Shown here: in pieces, positions 34,343 to 45,060 of the stretch
Position numbering within the stretch: position 1 is the stretch's first letter
Layout of the letters: each line of letters starts with the position of its first letter
DNA from: Taxillus chinensis
Lineage: Eukaryota; Streptophyta; Magnoliopsida; Santalales; Loranthaceae
Assembly (NCBI GenBank): GCA_023512835.1
Contig: CM042084.1
Span: 52,677,531 to 52,741,530 of the forward strand
Direction of reading: 5' to 3'
DNA: 64,000 nucleotides
Made by a program: the position numbers and the translations under genes
Notes under the pieces: model-generated
The model's input: the letters and a program-made list of their open reading frames with translations, nothing else
Databases searched by the model: none
Told to the model about the DNA's origin: nothing

Positions 34343-35845
34343 ACCCTTAGCTCGACCAGTAGTGTAGGCCCTCGTCCGAGAGATCAGGGACAGAGGAGTG
34401 GGGCTCCATCTCAGAGGTCAGTGCCGCCGGCACAGAGCACGCAGATACGACCTGCGGTGCAGCAGCCTCAGCGGGAGGCACAGGGTCATGTTGATCAGCG
34501 GGGCAAGGCCCCAATGGGCCAGGCTAGTGGCAGTGGGCCACGAGGGAGTACGTTTGCCCTTACCAGCAGAGAGGCAGAGGTTCCACCAGTGGACGAGGCA
34601 GGAGCAGGACCTTCAGTGGTGAGAGGTACCATCATCATTTATCATACTATCTGTTCAGTTTTGATTGATACTGGTGTTACCCATTCTTTTATTTCGTATG
34701 CTACGGTGGTTGGATTAGAGTTAGACCAGGAGACAGTTAGTCAGTCTCTGATGGTTGCTTCACCTTTGGGTGGACTTGTGATACTTGAGAGTATCTGTCA
34801 TGCTTGTCAGGTAACACTTGGGGGTGTTAACCTGTTGTGTGATTTGTATATCATGGAGTTAGATGATTTTGATGTTATCCTGGGTATGGATTGGTTGGTC
34901 TCCGTGGAGGCCAAGATTGACTGTTTTCGATGGCGTGTGACGTTCTTTACACCAGAAGGCACGCAGGGTGTCTTTGTGGGTGAGTGGACCGAGGAGGCAT
35001 GCAGGTTGGGACCTTTGAGGCATGGGTGGGGTGATGTGACCCACCAGTTAGCCAGCTTGACGTTGGTTGATAGGAGGAGAGAGGGGAAGGCTGTTTTGCC
35101 ACCCATTGTTGATCAGTTACCGGACGTGTTTCCCGAGGACTTGGTCAGTTTGCCACCCGTGAGGGAGGTAGAGTTTTCGATCGAGTTGTTGCTAGGGACA
35201 ACACCGATCAGGTTAGCGGCCTACAGGATGGCACCGACTGAGCTTAGAGAGCTCAAGAGACAGATAGATGACCTATTGGCACGAGGCTTTATCAGGCGGA
35301 GTAGCTCACCGTGGGGCGCTCTAGTGTTGTTTGCCAAGAAGGCGGATGGTTCACTTCGGCTGTGTATAGACTACCGAAAGCTGAACCAGGTGACTGTGAA
35401 GAACAGGTATCCATTGCCGAGGATCGATGACCTGTTTGATCAGTTTCGCGGTGCGAGATGGTTTTCCAAGATAGACTTGAGATCTGGATACCATCAATTG
35501 AGGGTTAGGGAGGCAGATATCCCTAAGACCGCATTCAGTTGTCGCTATGGGCATTATGAGTGGCTTGTGATGCCGTTTGGGCTCACGAATGCTCCAGCAG
35601 TGTTTATGGGACTGATGAACCAGGTATTTGCTCCGTATTTAGATATGTTCGTTGTGGTATTCATCAATGATATTTTAGTCTACTCAGCGACCAAGAGGCA
35701 GCATGAGGAGCATTTGCAGGTTGTGTTGCAGACCTTGCGGGAGCATCGGTTGTACGCGAAGTTCACGAAATGTGACTTCTGGTTGCAACAGGTACACTTC
35801 TTGGGGCATGTGGTATCTTCGGAGGGTATCACAGTGGATCCCGGT
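34343..35845 (+). pseudogene. Protease and reverse transcriptase of Tekay element A
   Basis: This is in the same frame as gag. A basic linker is followed by retropepsin ([14 protein letters not shown], with an intact D-T-G at about 34668) ending at ILGMDW. RT runs from about 35095 ([15 protein letters not shown]) through [32 protein letters not shown] and [19 protein letters not shown]. The catalytic box is F-I-N-D with codon AAT at 35666-35668 where Asp is expected, so metal binding at the polymerase site would be lost. The frame breaks at about 35842, where roughly 20 bases after GTGGATCCC are missing compared with element C, and the reading continues in another frame from about 35846. Confidence 0.93.
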
Positions 35846-36441
35846 CGTGGAAGAGGCCCACGAATGTGTTTGAGATTCGTAGCTTCCTTGGTTTGGCAGG
35901 CTATTATCGGAGGTTCGTGGAGGATTTTTCCAGGTTGGCAGCTCCTATGACAAACCTGACCAGGAAAGGAGTTCCTTTTGTTTGGTCTGAGGCTTGTGAG
36001 AGTGCTTTCATGGAGCTGAAGGCACGATTGACCTCAGCACCTATCTTGATTCTTCCACAGGAGGGTGTGCCTTTCGAGGTGTATTGTGATGCTTCCAGGG
36101 TGGGACTGGGTTGTGTGTTGATGCAGACTCGACAGGTGATTGCTTATGGGTCTAGGCAGTTGAGACCACATGAGTAGAACTATCCCACACATGATTTGGA
36201 GTTAGCTGCAGTGATCTTTGCACTTAAAAGCTGGCAGCATTATCTCCTTGGGGAGAAGTTTGTGGTGTATACGGACCACAAGAGCTTGCAGTATATCTTT
36301 TCTCAGCGAGACCTGAACCTTAGACAGAGGCGGTGGGTGGAGTACCTGCAGCGGGTTCGGTTTGATATGATGTATACCCCTTGGAAGGGTAATGTGGTGG
36401 CAGATGCTCTGAGTAGGAAGAGCAGGGCCGTGGTGGCCCAT
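35846..36441 (+). pseudogene. RT connection and RNase H of Tekay element A
   Basis: After the small deletion, [20 protein letters not shown] leads to RNase [50 protein letters not shown] and [11 protein letters not shown], with all four acidic residues present. A single TAG at 36175-36177 (after RQLRPHE, CAG to TAG) interrupts it. It is otherwise collinear with the homologous domain in element C. Confidence 0.93.
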
Positions 36442-37985
36442 TGTGCCATTAAGGAATGGGAAATGATGGGTCAGTTAGCAGCGATGAGGTTGCAGATGGT
36501 GACCAGCGAGGGGCGAGGGACCCTCAGTGTTGTTGTAGCAGTCCCAGAGATGCAGCACAGGATCATAGAGGATCAGCTGGGGGACGTTGATTGTGAGGTC
36601 ATCCGTGACAGGATTCAGACTGAGCAGGCATCTTCTGATTGGACTGAGGATGCAGAGCATGTGCTGCGGTATAGGGGTAGACTGATAGTTCCCACTTCTC
36701 TTCAGGAGGAGGTTCTTCGGGAATTTCACCAGTCACGGCTAGCTGTACATCCTGGTGGGACCAAGATGTACCATGCCGTGAGGAGGCAGTTTTGGTGGCC
36801 AAGCCTGAAGAAGGCCGTTGCTGATTTTGTGAGGAGGTGTTTGACCTGTCAGTAGGTCAAGGCAGAGCACCTGAGATCAGCTGGTGAGTTGCAGTCCTTG
36901 CCAGTGCCAGAGTGGAAATGGGACCATGTGACCATGGATTTTGTCACTGGACTTCCTCGTTCCAGGGGACACGACACCATATGGGTAGTTGTCGACCGGT
37001 TGACCAAATCGGCACATTTTATTCCGATTCGAGAGACAGACCCAGTGAGGACTTTGGGACAGAGGTATATTGATGTTATTGTACGGTTGCATGGAGTCCC
37101 ATTGTCTATTGTATCTGATCGGGATGCGAGGTTCACCTCTCGCTTTTGAGACAACGATTGCGGCGAGCCTTGGGTACTAGGGTGAACCTCAGTACAACCT
37201 TTCATCCGCAGACGGATGGTCAGTCGGAGCGGACGATTCAGACGCTCGAGGATATATTGCGTGCCTGTGTCCTAGATTTTGGAGGTTGTTGGGAGACTCA
37301 CCTTCCTTTGGTGGAGTTCTCTTACAACAACAGTTATCAGGCCACGATTGGGATGGCTCCATATGAGGCGCTATATGGGCGGCCTTGTAGATCACCCTTG
37401 TGTTGGGCACAGACGAGAGAGACAGCAGTTCTTGGTCCCGATATGGTTCGAGAGACCACGGAGATAGTGCAGCTGATTCGACAGCGCATGTTGACAGCAC
37501 AGAGTAGGCAGAAGTCCTACGCGGATCAGAGGCGTCGACCCTTGCAGTTTGAGGTGGGTGACCATGTATTTTTGCGGGTTTCACCGCGTTGAGGGCATCG
37601 GAGGTTTGGACGTGGATCCAAACTTTCTCCTCGTTTTGTGGGGCCGTTTGAGATTATTGCCACCGTGGGCGCAGTGGCTTACCGATTAGCTTTGCCACCA
37701 GAGTTGGCGCGAGTACATGATGTGTTTCATGTGTCTCAGTTGAGGCGGTATCACCCTGATCCTTCTCATGTATTGGACTATCGCGAGATAGACTTGGCTG
37801 ATGATGGTGCCATTGTTGAGCTGCCGGCACAGATTTTGGACAGGCGGGACCAGGTCTTGCGAGGCAAGACGATCCCACTAGTTCGGGTGTTATGGCGACA
37901 CCGAGGCATGGAGGAGCAGACTTGGGAGAAAGAGAGCCAGATGCGGGTTCTTTATCCTGAGCTGTTCGAGGACGATCAGTCCTGA
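36442..37985 (+). pseudogene. Integrase with C-terminal chromodomain of Tekay element A
   Basis: The zinc-binding N-terminus is intact (FHQSRLAVHPGGTKMYHAV ... RRCLTCQ). The catalytic core has TMDFVTGLP (Asp), [12 protein letters not shown] (Asp) and DGQSERTIQTLED (Glu). The C-terminal part has [26 protein letters not shown] and [14 protein letters not shown], then a complete chromodomain-like end ([19 protein letters not shown], then [15 protein letters not shown]). This marks the element as a chromovirus, most like Tekay/Del. Damage: TAG at 36853-36855 (CAG to TAG), a one-base loss near 37146 in the Trp codon after SRF, and TGA at 37590-37592 (probably CGA to TGA). The stop at 37983-37985 is the natural end. 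Confidence 0.94.
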
Positions 37986-38269
37986 GGTGGGGAGGATGTG
38001 AGGACCTTCCCTGAGGTATGAATTATGTTTTATGCATTTGTTTTGCATATGTTGTTTGAGATATTGTGTAGCTTGTTGATTGTTGGCATCCTGGCATCGT
38101 GTGAGCCTTTTTGGCTTGTTGTGAGTTACATTGCACCTGTGTGGTTGGTGATCATGTTGATGATCATATTTTGTGTCTTGTTGTTGTGCGGTGCTTGAGT
38201 TTGGATTTTGCTATGTCTTTTGGGCATGTGTTTTATTTTCGAGGACGAAAAGTCCTAAGGTGGGGAGGA
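37986..38269 (+). other. 3' untranslated region of element A with two polypurine tracts
   Basis: GGTGGGGAGGA occurs at 37986-37996, directly followed by TGTGAGGACC, and again at 38259-38269, directly followed by the LTR start TGTAAAGACTC. Each is preceded by TTCGAGGACGA (37965-37975 and 38238-38248). Only the second abuts the LTR. Confidence 0.9.
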
Positions 38270-40590
38270 TGTAAAGACTCGTATTTGGGTTGTTTTGAGA
38301 GATAGTCATTCTATGGGAATACAACTATCTGGACGGTAGTGTAATCGTCGATGTGAGCATTTTGACTGTACTTGGGCCCCATTCCGAGTCGGGGCCCCGT
38401 TTGACCCGATTGTTGACTTTTCGGGTTTATTGGTTGACTTTGCGTTTGGGCAGTCATTTGGGTATAATAATATCTGAACAATATTGTGCTCATCATTTCG
38501 AGCGTTTTGACAGTAATTGGGCTCAATTTGGAGTTCGTGACCTCGGGAGGTCAATTATTGCTGGGAGGCCAATTATTGGCAACAGTATATATATAATTAA
38601 GAACTGCCTTATCTATTTAATTGCCAACTATTGGTGCGTGTGTGTTTGAGCAAGCGAGAGAGAGAGAAGGTGAAGAGCGTGAAGAGCTTTCTTGGCGATT
38701 TTGGGGCGATTGGAGCTCGTGGATCGCAAATAATCTTCCAGGTTGGTGTCCTTGAACCTCTTATCTCGATTCTGTCTTGGAATATGAGTGAAATTATCAT
38801 GAATTATGAATTTGAGCATGAACCCTAAGTTTTGGGGGAAACTCAATTTTGGGGTTAGATATGATGATTTAGCATAAAATCTGTGGTTAAGAACTGATTT
38901 ATATCAGTTTGGGTACGTAATTTGGTACTCTTTTTAGTAAAACGCGTGTTTGTGAGTGCCTGGGGGGTTGCTGGGTTGATTCCAGACGAAAACCAGGGCA
39001 AAAACGATGATGAACAGTACCCTGGGCGAACTGTAAGGTCAAAGTTCGTAGTCAGCAGCTATGGAGTCAGCAGCTTCGTTAGTCCGGATCAGTAGTCCAG
39101 AGCAGTAATCCGGAGGAGTTAGTCCGGATTAGTAGTCCGGAGGAGTTAGTCCGGATTAGTAGTCCGAAGGAGTTAGTCCGGAGGAGTTAGTCCGAATCAG
39201 TAGTCCGGAGGTGTTAGTCCGGATCAGTAGTCCGGTGTAGTTAGTCCGGATCAGTAGTCCGGATCAGGAGCAGTGATCCGTAGCATCAGTCCGTAGCTTC
39301 AGTCCGCAGCATCAAATCCGTAGCATCAAATCCGCAGTAGTGATCCGCAGCTTCAATCCGCAACAGTGTTCCGCAGCAGTGCAACTGCACTACACTAGAC
39401 ATTTACATTGTAAACCATTATGCCTCAAGTACTATACTTAAGTTACAATGTAAATAACGAAATACATTTACATTTGGATTCAAAGAAAAATACTAGAAAA
39501 ATTAATTCCCACTCTTTCAAAATGTGAAAATTGGGTTTTAGTGTAAAATCTCGGAAAAACCCAAAAGTTCGTAGTGGTGAATTTTTGGAAAGTGGGGTTA
39601 GACATCTCAGGAAAATCCCCAAAAATCATATTATCTTATTTATGATATGGGAACCCAATGCCGGGACTTTTGATTTCAAGAAAATAGCTGATATGGGTAC
39701 TTCCTTCATAACTCAAGGATTGAGGAATTACTTGTGAAGATTGGCTACAGTTCCAAAGGAAATGTTGAGAATGACATGCCATACTCATGTTAGTATGTTG
39801 GTGTGAGGTATTGGGGCATGGACTCCGTGACTTGTTTGGGTTCTCACCGTGATGCACCGATGGTGCTATGTGGTTGACGTGGCAGGCATATGCACCGATA
39901 GCAGGCCTGTGTGGCGACTATGGCCGGGCATATTGCGCTGTGGACAGGCTAAGGCCTGAGTTGAGCCGTTGAGCTCGTGGAGCTAGGGCTGAGTGCCCTG
40001 AGCTGGGATCCCATGGAGGATTGTGGACAAGTTGTCCTGTGTGAGCAGGCTAGGTCCTGATGTTTGTTTGCAGACTGAGTCCTGATGATTGTGCACACTA
40101 CACAGTGCACGAGTACACAGAGCATATAGTATAGACTTGTATGTCTGCATGATGTGGAGTGTTGGGGTCACCTACTGAGCTTGTCGCTCACCCCTACTTG
40201 TTGTTTACCTTTTTCAGGTGTGACCCGAGACTAGTGGAGGACTTTCTTCCAGGAGGACGTGCCCACTACTCTGATGTATGATACAGTACTGTATTTTGTA
40301 TTGGGTATTGTATTATGTTTGTATCCCGGACATGGGTCCGTGGACAGTTATATTTGCATACTGTTTGTGATGTGATGTCTGTATGACTGTTTGACTTATT
40401 ATATGCATGATGATGTATGGGAAAGTACAGGATTACCCTTGATGTATAACTGTACAGGGTTGTATATTTGAGACAAAGACCGTGGTGTAGTCTCTATTAG
40501 TGCTAGTCACCAACCCCTTGACCTTTCGGGTGCGGGCAAGGGGAAGTCATGTTCCTAGTTCCAGGTTCCCTGGAATTTGGGGGCGTGACA
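38270..40590 (+). repeat. 3' LTR of complete Tekay element A
   Basis: TGTAAAGACTC...GGGGGCGTGACA, 2321 bases, with the same parts as the 5' LTR. The CCGGA-rich repeat block (39077-39370) is longer than in the 5' LTR. The bases outside are TGGCC on the right against GATGT before 30499, so no target duplication frames the pair. Confidence 0.95.
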
Positions 40591-40727
40591 TGGCCAATGA
40601 TGGAAATGGAAAAAACACTTTATTGATTTGGAACTGAGTACATTATCAGTAGAAAGGAGACTGGAGTACAACAAGGATAACATCAATGCATATGCTACTA
40701 GATGAATTGGAACAAGCCTTGATCATC

Positions 40728-41425
40728 TCAAACTAATTTCCGATTCCGGACCACTCTTCCAATTGGTGGATCCTTTCGCCTAGCTTTCCGATGATCACTT
40801 CCTGCTTTTTGAATTTTTCGTCGCAAGTTCTTGAGTTCATTTTCCCTTTGAAGGAGCAGCAGCCTCGGATCTTGGTGGGCTTCTGCATAAGCAATGTACT
40901 GTTGCCGCCATGGAGGGAATGATGGATGAACTTCAGGGTAGTAAGAACTACTGCTGACTTTCCGAGGTGTTTGCCAGGCTAGGTACCCCCGGAAAGCCTT
41001 GCTTCGAGCCTCTAGACCAATGTATGTGAAGTCAAAGGTTTCCATTTCATGTAGCACAGGAATGATCTGATGACCCCTGAGTTGTCTTCCTGCTCGGAGA
41101 GGGGTGTACGCGGTAGCTCCCCATGGACCGAGTAATGGGACCCAATTATATGGTCCGGGCTGTAAACTATGTCGACTTTGGGCATCCATGAAGCATTCCA
41201 TACAACTTGATCATCGTTAAGGTTTGCGGCTCATTGATCCAATCCTCTTTCGTTTCAGGTAATTCCCATTCTTTTAGAATGAATTCAGGTAATGCGCTAT
41301 GTGGAAATACCGCCACCTCCTTGAGTTGGGCGTCCTTGCACGGGAAGTAACTTTTCAACCACGCGCAGAGGAGTGGAAGGCATCCTTTGAAATGACCTTG
41401 TCCCGAGATCCGTACGTGTGATAGT
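40728..41425 (-). pseudogene. Tat-type N-terminal protein (DUF7745-like), C-terminal part only
   Basis: Read on the minus strand from 41425, the frame is open at the LTR border (LSHVRISGQGHFKGC, LPLLCAWLKSYFP), continues through FILKEWELPETKEDW and, after a frame change near 41190, YNWVPLLGPWGATAYTPLRA, LRGHQIIPVLHEMETFDF, and a C-terminal charged coiled-coil-like stretch (LQRENELKNLRRKIQKA). The PWVPLLGLWG-like block and the following basic coil are typical of the DUF7745 region that opens Tat-lineage polyproteins. Its function is not established; it is presumed gag-associated. The N-terminal half is missing, cut by the LTR at 41426. Bases 40591-40727 are non-coding and abut the A element. 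Family call from remembered sequence patterns. Confidence 0.7.
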
Positions 41426-42103
41426 TGTCATCACTGGTTTTCGTCCGGGCCCTTTTGGGGTGGGCACAAACTAAACCAATGGTGAGAAATTTAGAGTCGC
41501 CACCAACTGTTTTTGGGGTACAGTTGGATACCCTCTACTTTGAGTAGTTTAAGGTGTGGTCTGCGTTATCAAGAAGGGTTCGGGAGTTGGTTACGTGTAG
41601 GGAAGGATTAGCACCCCTATAGCGCCCTTTCGGTATCCATTTTCGGAGGAGGAGGTTTTTATTTTTTTCTTGTTGTAATTGGGTCAAGGAACTATGGTTT
41701 TCCTAGAAAGTCTATGCTTTTATTTTACTAAGTTATTTGTTAAAGTTATGGTTAAAATTATTTTACCATATATTTCTAAAGGAAATCCTAAATGTTTTGT
41801 TTTTTTGTTTTTGTTTTGTTTTGTTTTGTTTTTTTATTTTTGTTGTTGTTGTTGTTGTTTTTTTTTTAAATGGAACATGAAATCTTTTGGTATTTGGTTT
41901 GAAAACACTTTTTTTTTGCTTTTGTTTTTTTTGTTTTTTTAACTAAGCCTTTTGGTTATTTTTATTATTTTTGTTTTATTTTTGGTATTGAAAAACGTAC
42001 TTGATAAATCTAAGAATGCTATACTTATCACCATTATTTTCTATTTAAAAAAATGTTTTTTACATCTTTGTTTGTTTGTTTTTTTTTATATTGAAAAACT
42101 AAC

Positions 42104-42162
<59 letters not shown>

Positions 42163-44091
42163 ACACTTTATTCTATTTATGTGAATTAAAAAACGTTTTT
42201 ACATCTTTTGTTTTTTTTTATGTTGGAAAACTTAACATAATAACAAAAAAAACATTTATATCACTTTATTCTATTCATGCGAATTAAAAACGTTTTTACA
42301 TCTTTTGCTTTTTTTTTATATTGGAAAACTAACATAATAACACAAAAAAACATTTATATCACTGTATTCTATTTATGTGAATTAAAAAAATGTTTTTACA
42401 TCTTTTGTTTTTTTTATATTGGAAAACTAACATAATAACACAAAAAAACATTTATATCACTTTATTCTATTTATGTGAATTAAAAAAACGTTTTTATATC
42501 TTTTTCTTTTTTTTTTATATTGGAAAACTAACATAATTACACAAAAAAACATTTATATCACTTCATTTTATTTATGTGAATTTAAAAAAATGTTTTTACA
42601 TCTTTTGCTTTTTTTTATATTGAAAAACTAACATAATAACACAAAAAAATATTTATATCACTTCATTATATTTATGTGAATTTAAAAAACGTTTTTACAT
42701 CTTTTGCTTTTTTTTTATATTGGAAAATTAACATAATAACACAAAAAAACATTTATATCACTTTATTTTATTTATGTGAATTAAAAAAAATATTTTTACA
42801 TCTTTTGCTTTTTTTTTATATTGGAAAACTAACATAATAACACAAAAAAAACATTTATATCACTTTATTTTATTTATGCGAATTAACTTTTTTTTTTTTA
42901 CATCTTTTGCTTTGAAAACATACCTAATAAAACAAGAAAAATATATTTATATCACTATATTATTAAAAAAAATGATTTTTTACACTTTTTTTTTGGAACA
43001 TATGTCTCATAAAACCATATATTTTTGTATTGATTTGAGTTTTAAAAAAACGTTTTTTACCTTTTTTACCACAACAATAAAAACAAGCAACATAGCAAAG
43101 AAATAAAAATAACTAAACCCAAAAATTAAACAATTGTGTGGTGTGTGTACCAGAATACTAAATCCAATCCCTTCTCTCTTTTTTTTGTTTCTCTTTTTTT
43201 TGTTTTCTCTTTTTGTTTGTTTTTTTTTTTGCTTTGTACATATTACAATTACATACAACAAAATAAACAAACAAAAGTAAAAAATACAACAAGAAGAGAA
43301 AAAGAGAAAAAAAAATAAAAAAAATACAAAGAGATAAAAATAATATTACAGCGCCTAAACAAAAAAGAAAAGAGAAAACACAAATAACAAAAAAAATCGA
43401 AATTTAGCAATATAGCACAAAATAAGTAATAATAAAAGGGTAGCGGAACCGACTTTATCGATCTTGACAGCGGCACCACGTCCGAGCTATCCTGTGGGCG
43501 TTGGTAGTGTTGAAAGAAACTCCGAGTCCGGTGGAAAACTGTGAACTCGCCGGAGCTTGGTCGGAACTTGAAATTGATGCCGGAGACGGATCGGAACTTG
43601 GGAGGGATTGGAGAAAATTGGGTTTGATTTATTGCTGTAAAGGAAGGGAGATATGTAATGATTTTTGGGGTTTTTTTTTGTTTGAAGATTGAAAAATGAG
43701 AGAGAGGATGATTTTTTTTTTTTGAGAATTTTCGTAGGATTTTTTTTGGGATGAAAAATGATGTTTTTTGATTTGTGTTTTGGGAAAGGAGAGTGGAGAG
43801 GAAAGAAGAGAGAGTAGGCCTTTTTTTTTGGAAAAATTCATAGGACTTTTGGGATGAAATATGATATTTTTTGATTTGGGTTTTGGGAAGGAAAATGAAG
43901 AGAAAGGAAGAGGGAAAGTGGCTTTTTTGGGGGAAAAATTCATTTTTTTTTTGGGATGAAAAATGAGGGGTATTTATAAGAGAAGAGGGAAAAAAAAACT
44001 GTCTGCGGTACTGTTCATGAACAGTACCCAGATTTGAAAGATATGGAATAATAAATATATATGTCCAACCCGGACAAAATGGGGTCTGACA
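41426..44091 (-). repeat. Tat-type LTR (3' LTR of a minus-strand Tat element)
   Basis: The plus strand begins TGTCATCACTGG and ends GGGGTCTGACA, matching the solo LTR at 1090-4562 at both edges and at the TTAGAGTCGCCACCAACTG / GTTACGTGTAGGGAAGGATTAGCACCCC block. In transcription sense it starts TGTCAGACCCC directly after a polypurine tract (44092-44106), so the element body lies to its right. A TATAAATA box on the minus strand lies at 43971-43978, with a GA/TC-rich leader at 43700-43960. The interior contains (TA)n at 42108-42160 and a ~100-bp tandem array. Confidence 0.88.
42165..42910. repeat. ~100-bp tandem array inside the Tat LTR
   Basis: About eight units, marked by GTTTTTACATCTTTTGCTTT recurring near 42201, 42298, 42398, 42496, 42598, 42697, 42798 and 42900. 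Each continues with TTGGAAAACTAACATAATAA and ATTTATATCACTTTATT. The array is extremely AT-rich. The Tat solo LTR at 1090-4562 lacks it. Confidence 0.9.
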
Positions 44092-44106
44092 GCTGCCCCT
44101 CTTTGT
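44092..44106 (-). other. Polypurine tract of the Tat element
   Basis: The minus strand reads ACAAAGAGGGGCAGC right before the LTR start TGTCAGACCCC. It is followed on the body side by TGTTTGTATACAAACA (44108-44123), a perfect palindrome conserved in part at the left Tat element (CATTTGTATACAAATG, 6340-6355). Confidence 0.85.
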
Positions 44107-44276
44107 GCATTGTTTGTATACAAACATTGTACAAAGATAAAAGGGAGTCATTTTGGACGGGTTGGAGTGCTTACCTGACTTACCAAATGCTAAAGCAGAA
44201 GGAGAGTGGGATGTCGTGTCTGTCTCCAAGCATGACAAGGGGTTTCTCAGGCCGGTGAATTTTAGACAATTTTAAC

Positions 44277-44806
44277 GAGGCATTTAAGGCTTAACAGAGT
44301 TGGAAAAGGCATCCAAGGCCTAACAAGAATTGAAAAGGCATCCAAAGCCTATCAGGAATTGAAAAGGCCTCCCAGGCCTAATAAGAATTGAAAAGGCATC
44401 CAAGGTTTAATAGAAAAGGGAAAAGGCATCCAAGGCCTCAGAGGAATTGAAATAGGCATCCAAGGCCTAACAGAAAAGGAAAAGGCATCCAAAGCCCATC
44501 AGAAAGGGAAAAGGCATCCAAGGCCCAACAGAAAGGGAAAAGGCATCCAAGGCCTCAGAGGAATTGAAATAGGCATCCAAGGCCTAACAGAAAAGGAAAA
44601 GGCATCCAAAGCCCATCAGAAAGGGAAAAGGCATCCAAGGCCCAACAGAAAGGGAAAAGGCATCCAAGGCCTAACAGAAAAGGAAAAGGCATCCAAGGCC
44701 CAACAGAAAGGGAAAAGGCATCCAAGGCCCAACAGAAAGGGAAAAGGCAACCAAGGCCCAACAGAAAGGGAAAAGGCAACCAAGGCCTAACAGAATTTGA
44801 AAAGGT
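44277..44806. repeat. 29-30-bp tandem array in the Tat 3' region
   Basis: Roughly 18 units built on AAAGGCATCCAAGGCC + CAACAGAAAGGG. Several neighbouring units are identical, which points to recent local homogenisation. The minus-strand open frame over it is a repeat artefact. Confidence 0.92.
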
Positions 44807-44856
44807 TCGCAGAGGCAAGAATATTGCTGCCTACGATGCAAAGATACTGGAAATTG

Positions 44857-45060
44857 AAAGCCTACAGCAACATAATAAGCTTGGACTGAAAAATTGAAAG
44901 CCTACAGCAACGTAATAGGCTTAGACTGAACATTGAGAGCCTACAGCAACGTAATAGGCTTGAACTAAAAATTGAGAAACTATAGCAACGTAATAGGCTT
45001 GAACTGACAAATTAAATCCTGCAACAACGTAATAGACTTGAACTAGAGAGATTTGTTGGA
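44857..45060. repeat. ~40-bp tandem repeat in the Tat 3' region
   Basis: About five units with GCCTACAGCAACGTAATAGG and CTTGGACTGAAAAATT, diverging to the right. Confidence 0.85.

Noticed and set aside
40591..41425. A cellular gene with two minus-strand exons
   Set aside because: The protein resembles the opening domain of Tat polyproteins and is bounded by LTRs on both sides; no intron signals or complete frame.
43249..44238. 329-codon minus-strand frame, the longest on that strand in the LTR region
   Set aside because: It covers the Tat LTR leader and poly-purine/pyrimidine DNA, has low-complexity Phe/Ser/Lys composition, and crosses the LTR border and polypurine tract.
44555..44818. 87-codon repetitive minus-strand frame
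   Set aside because: Translation of the 29-bp tandem array; its repeating peptide is a consequence of unit length 87 = 3 x 29.
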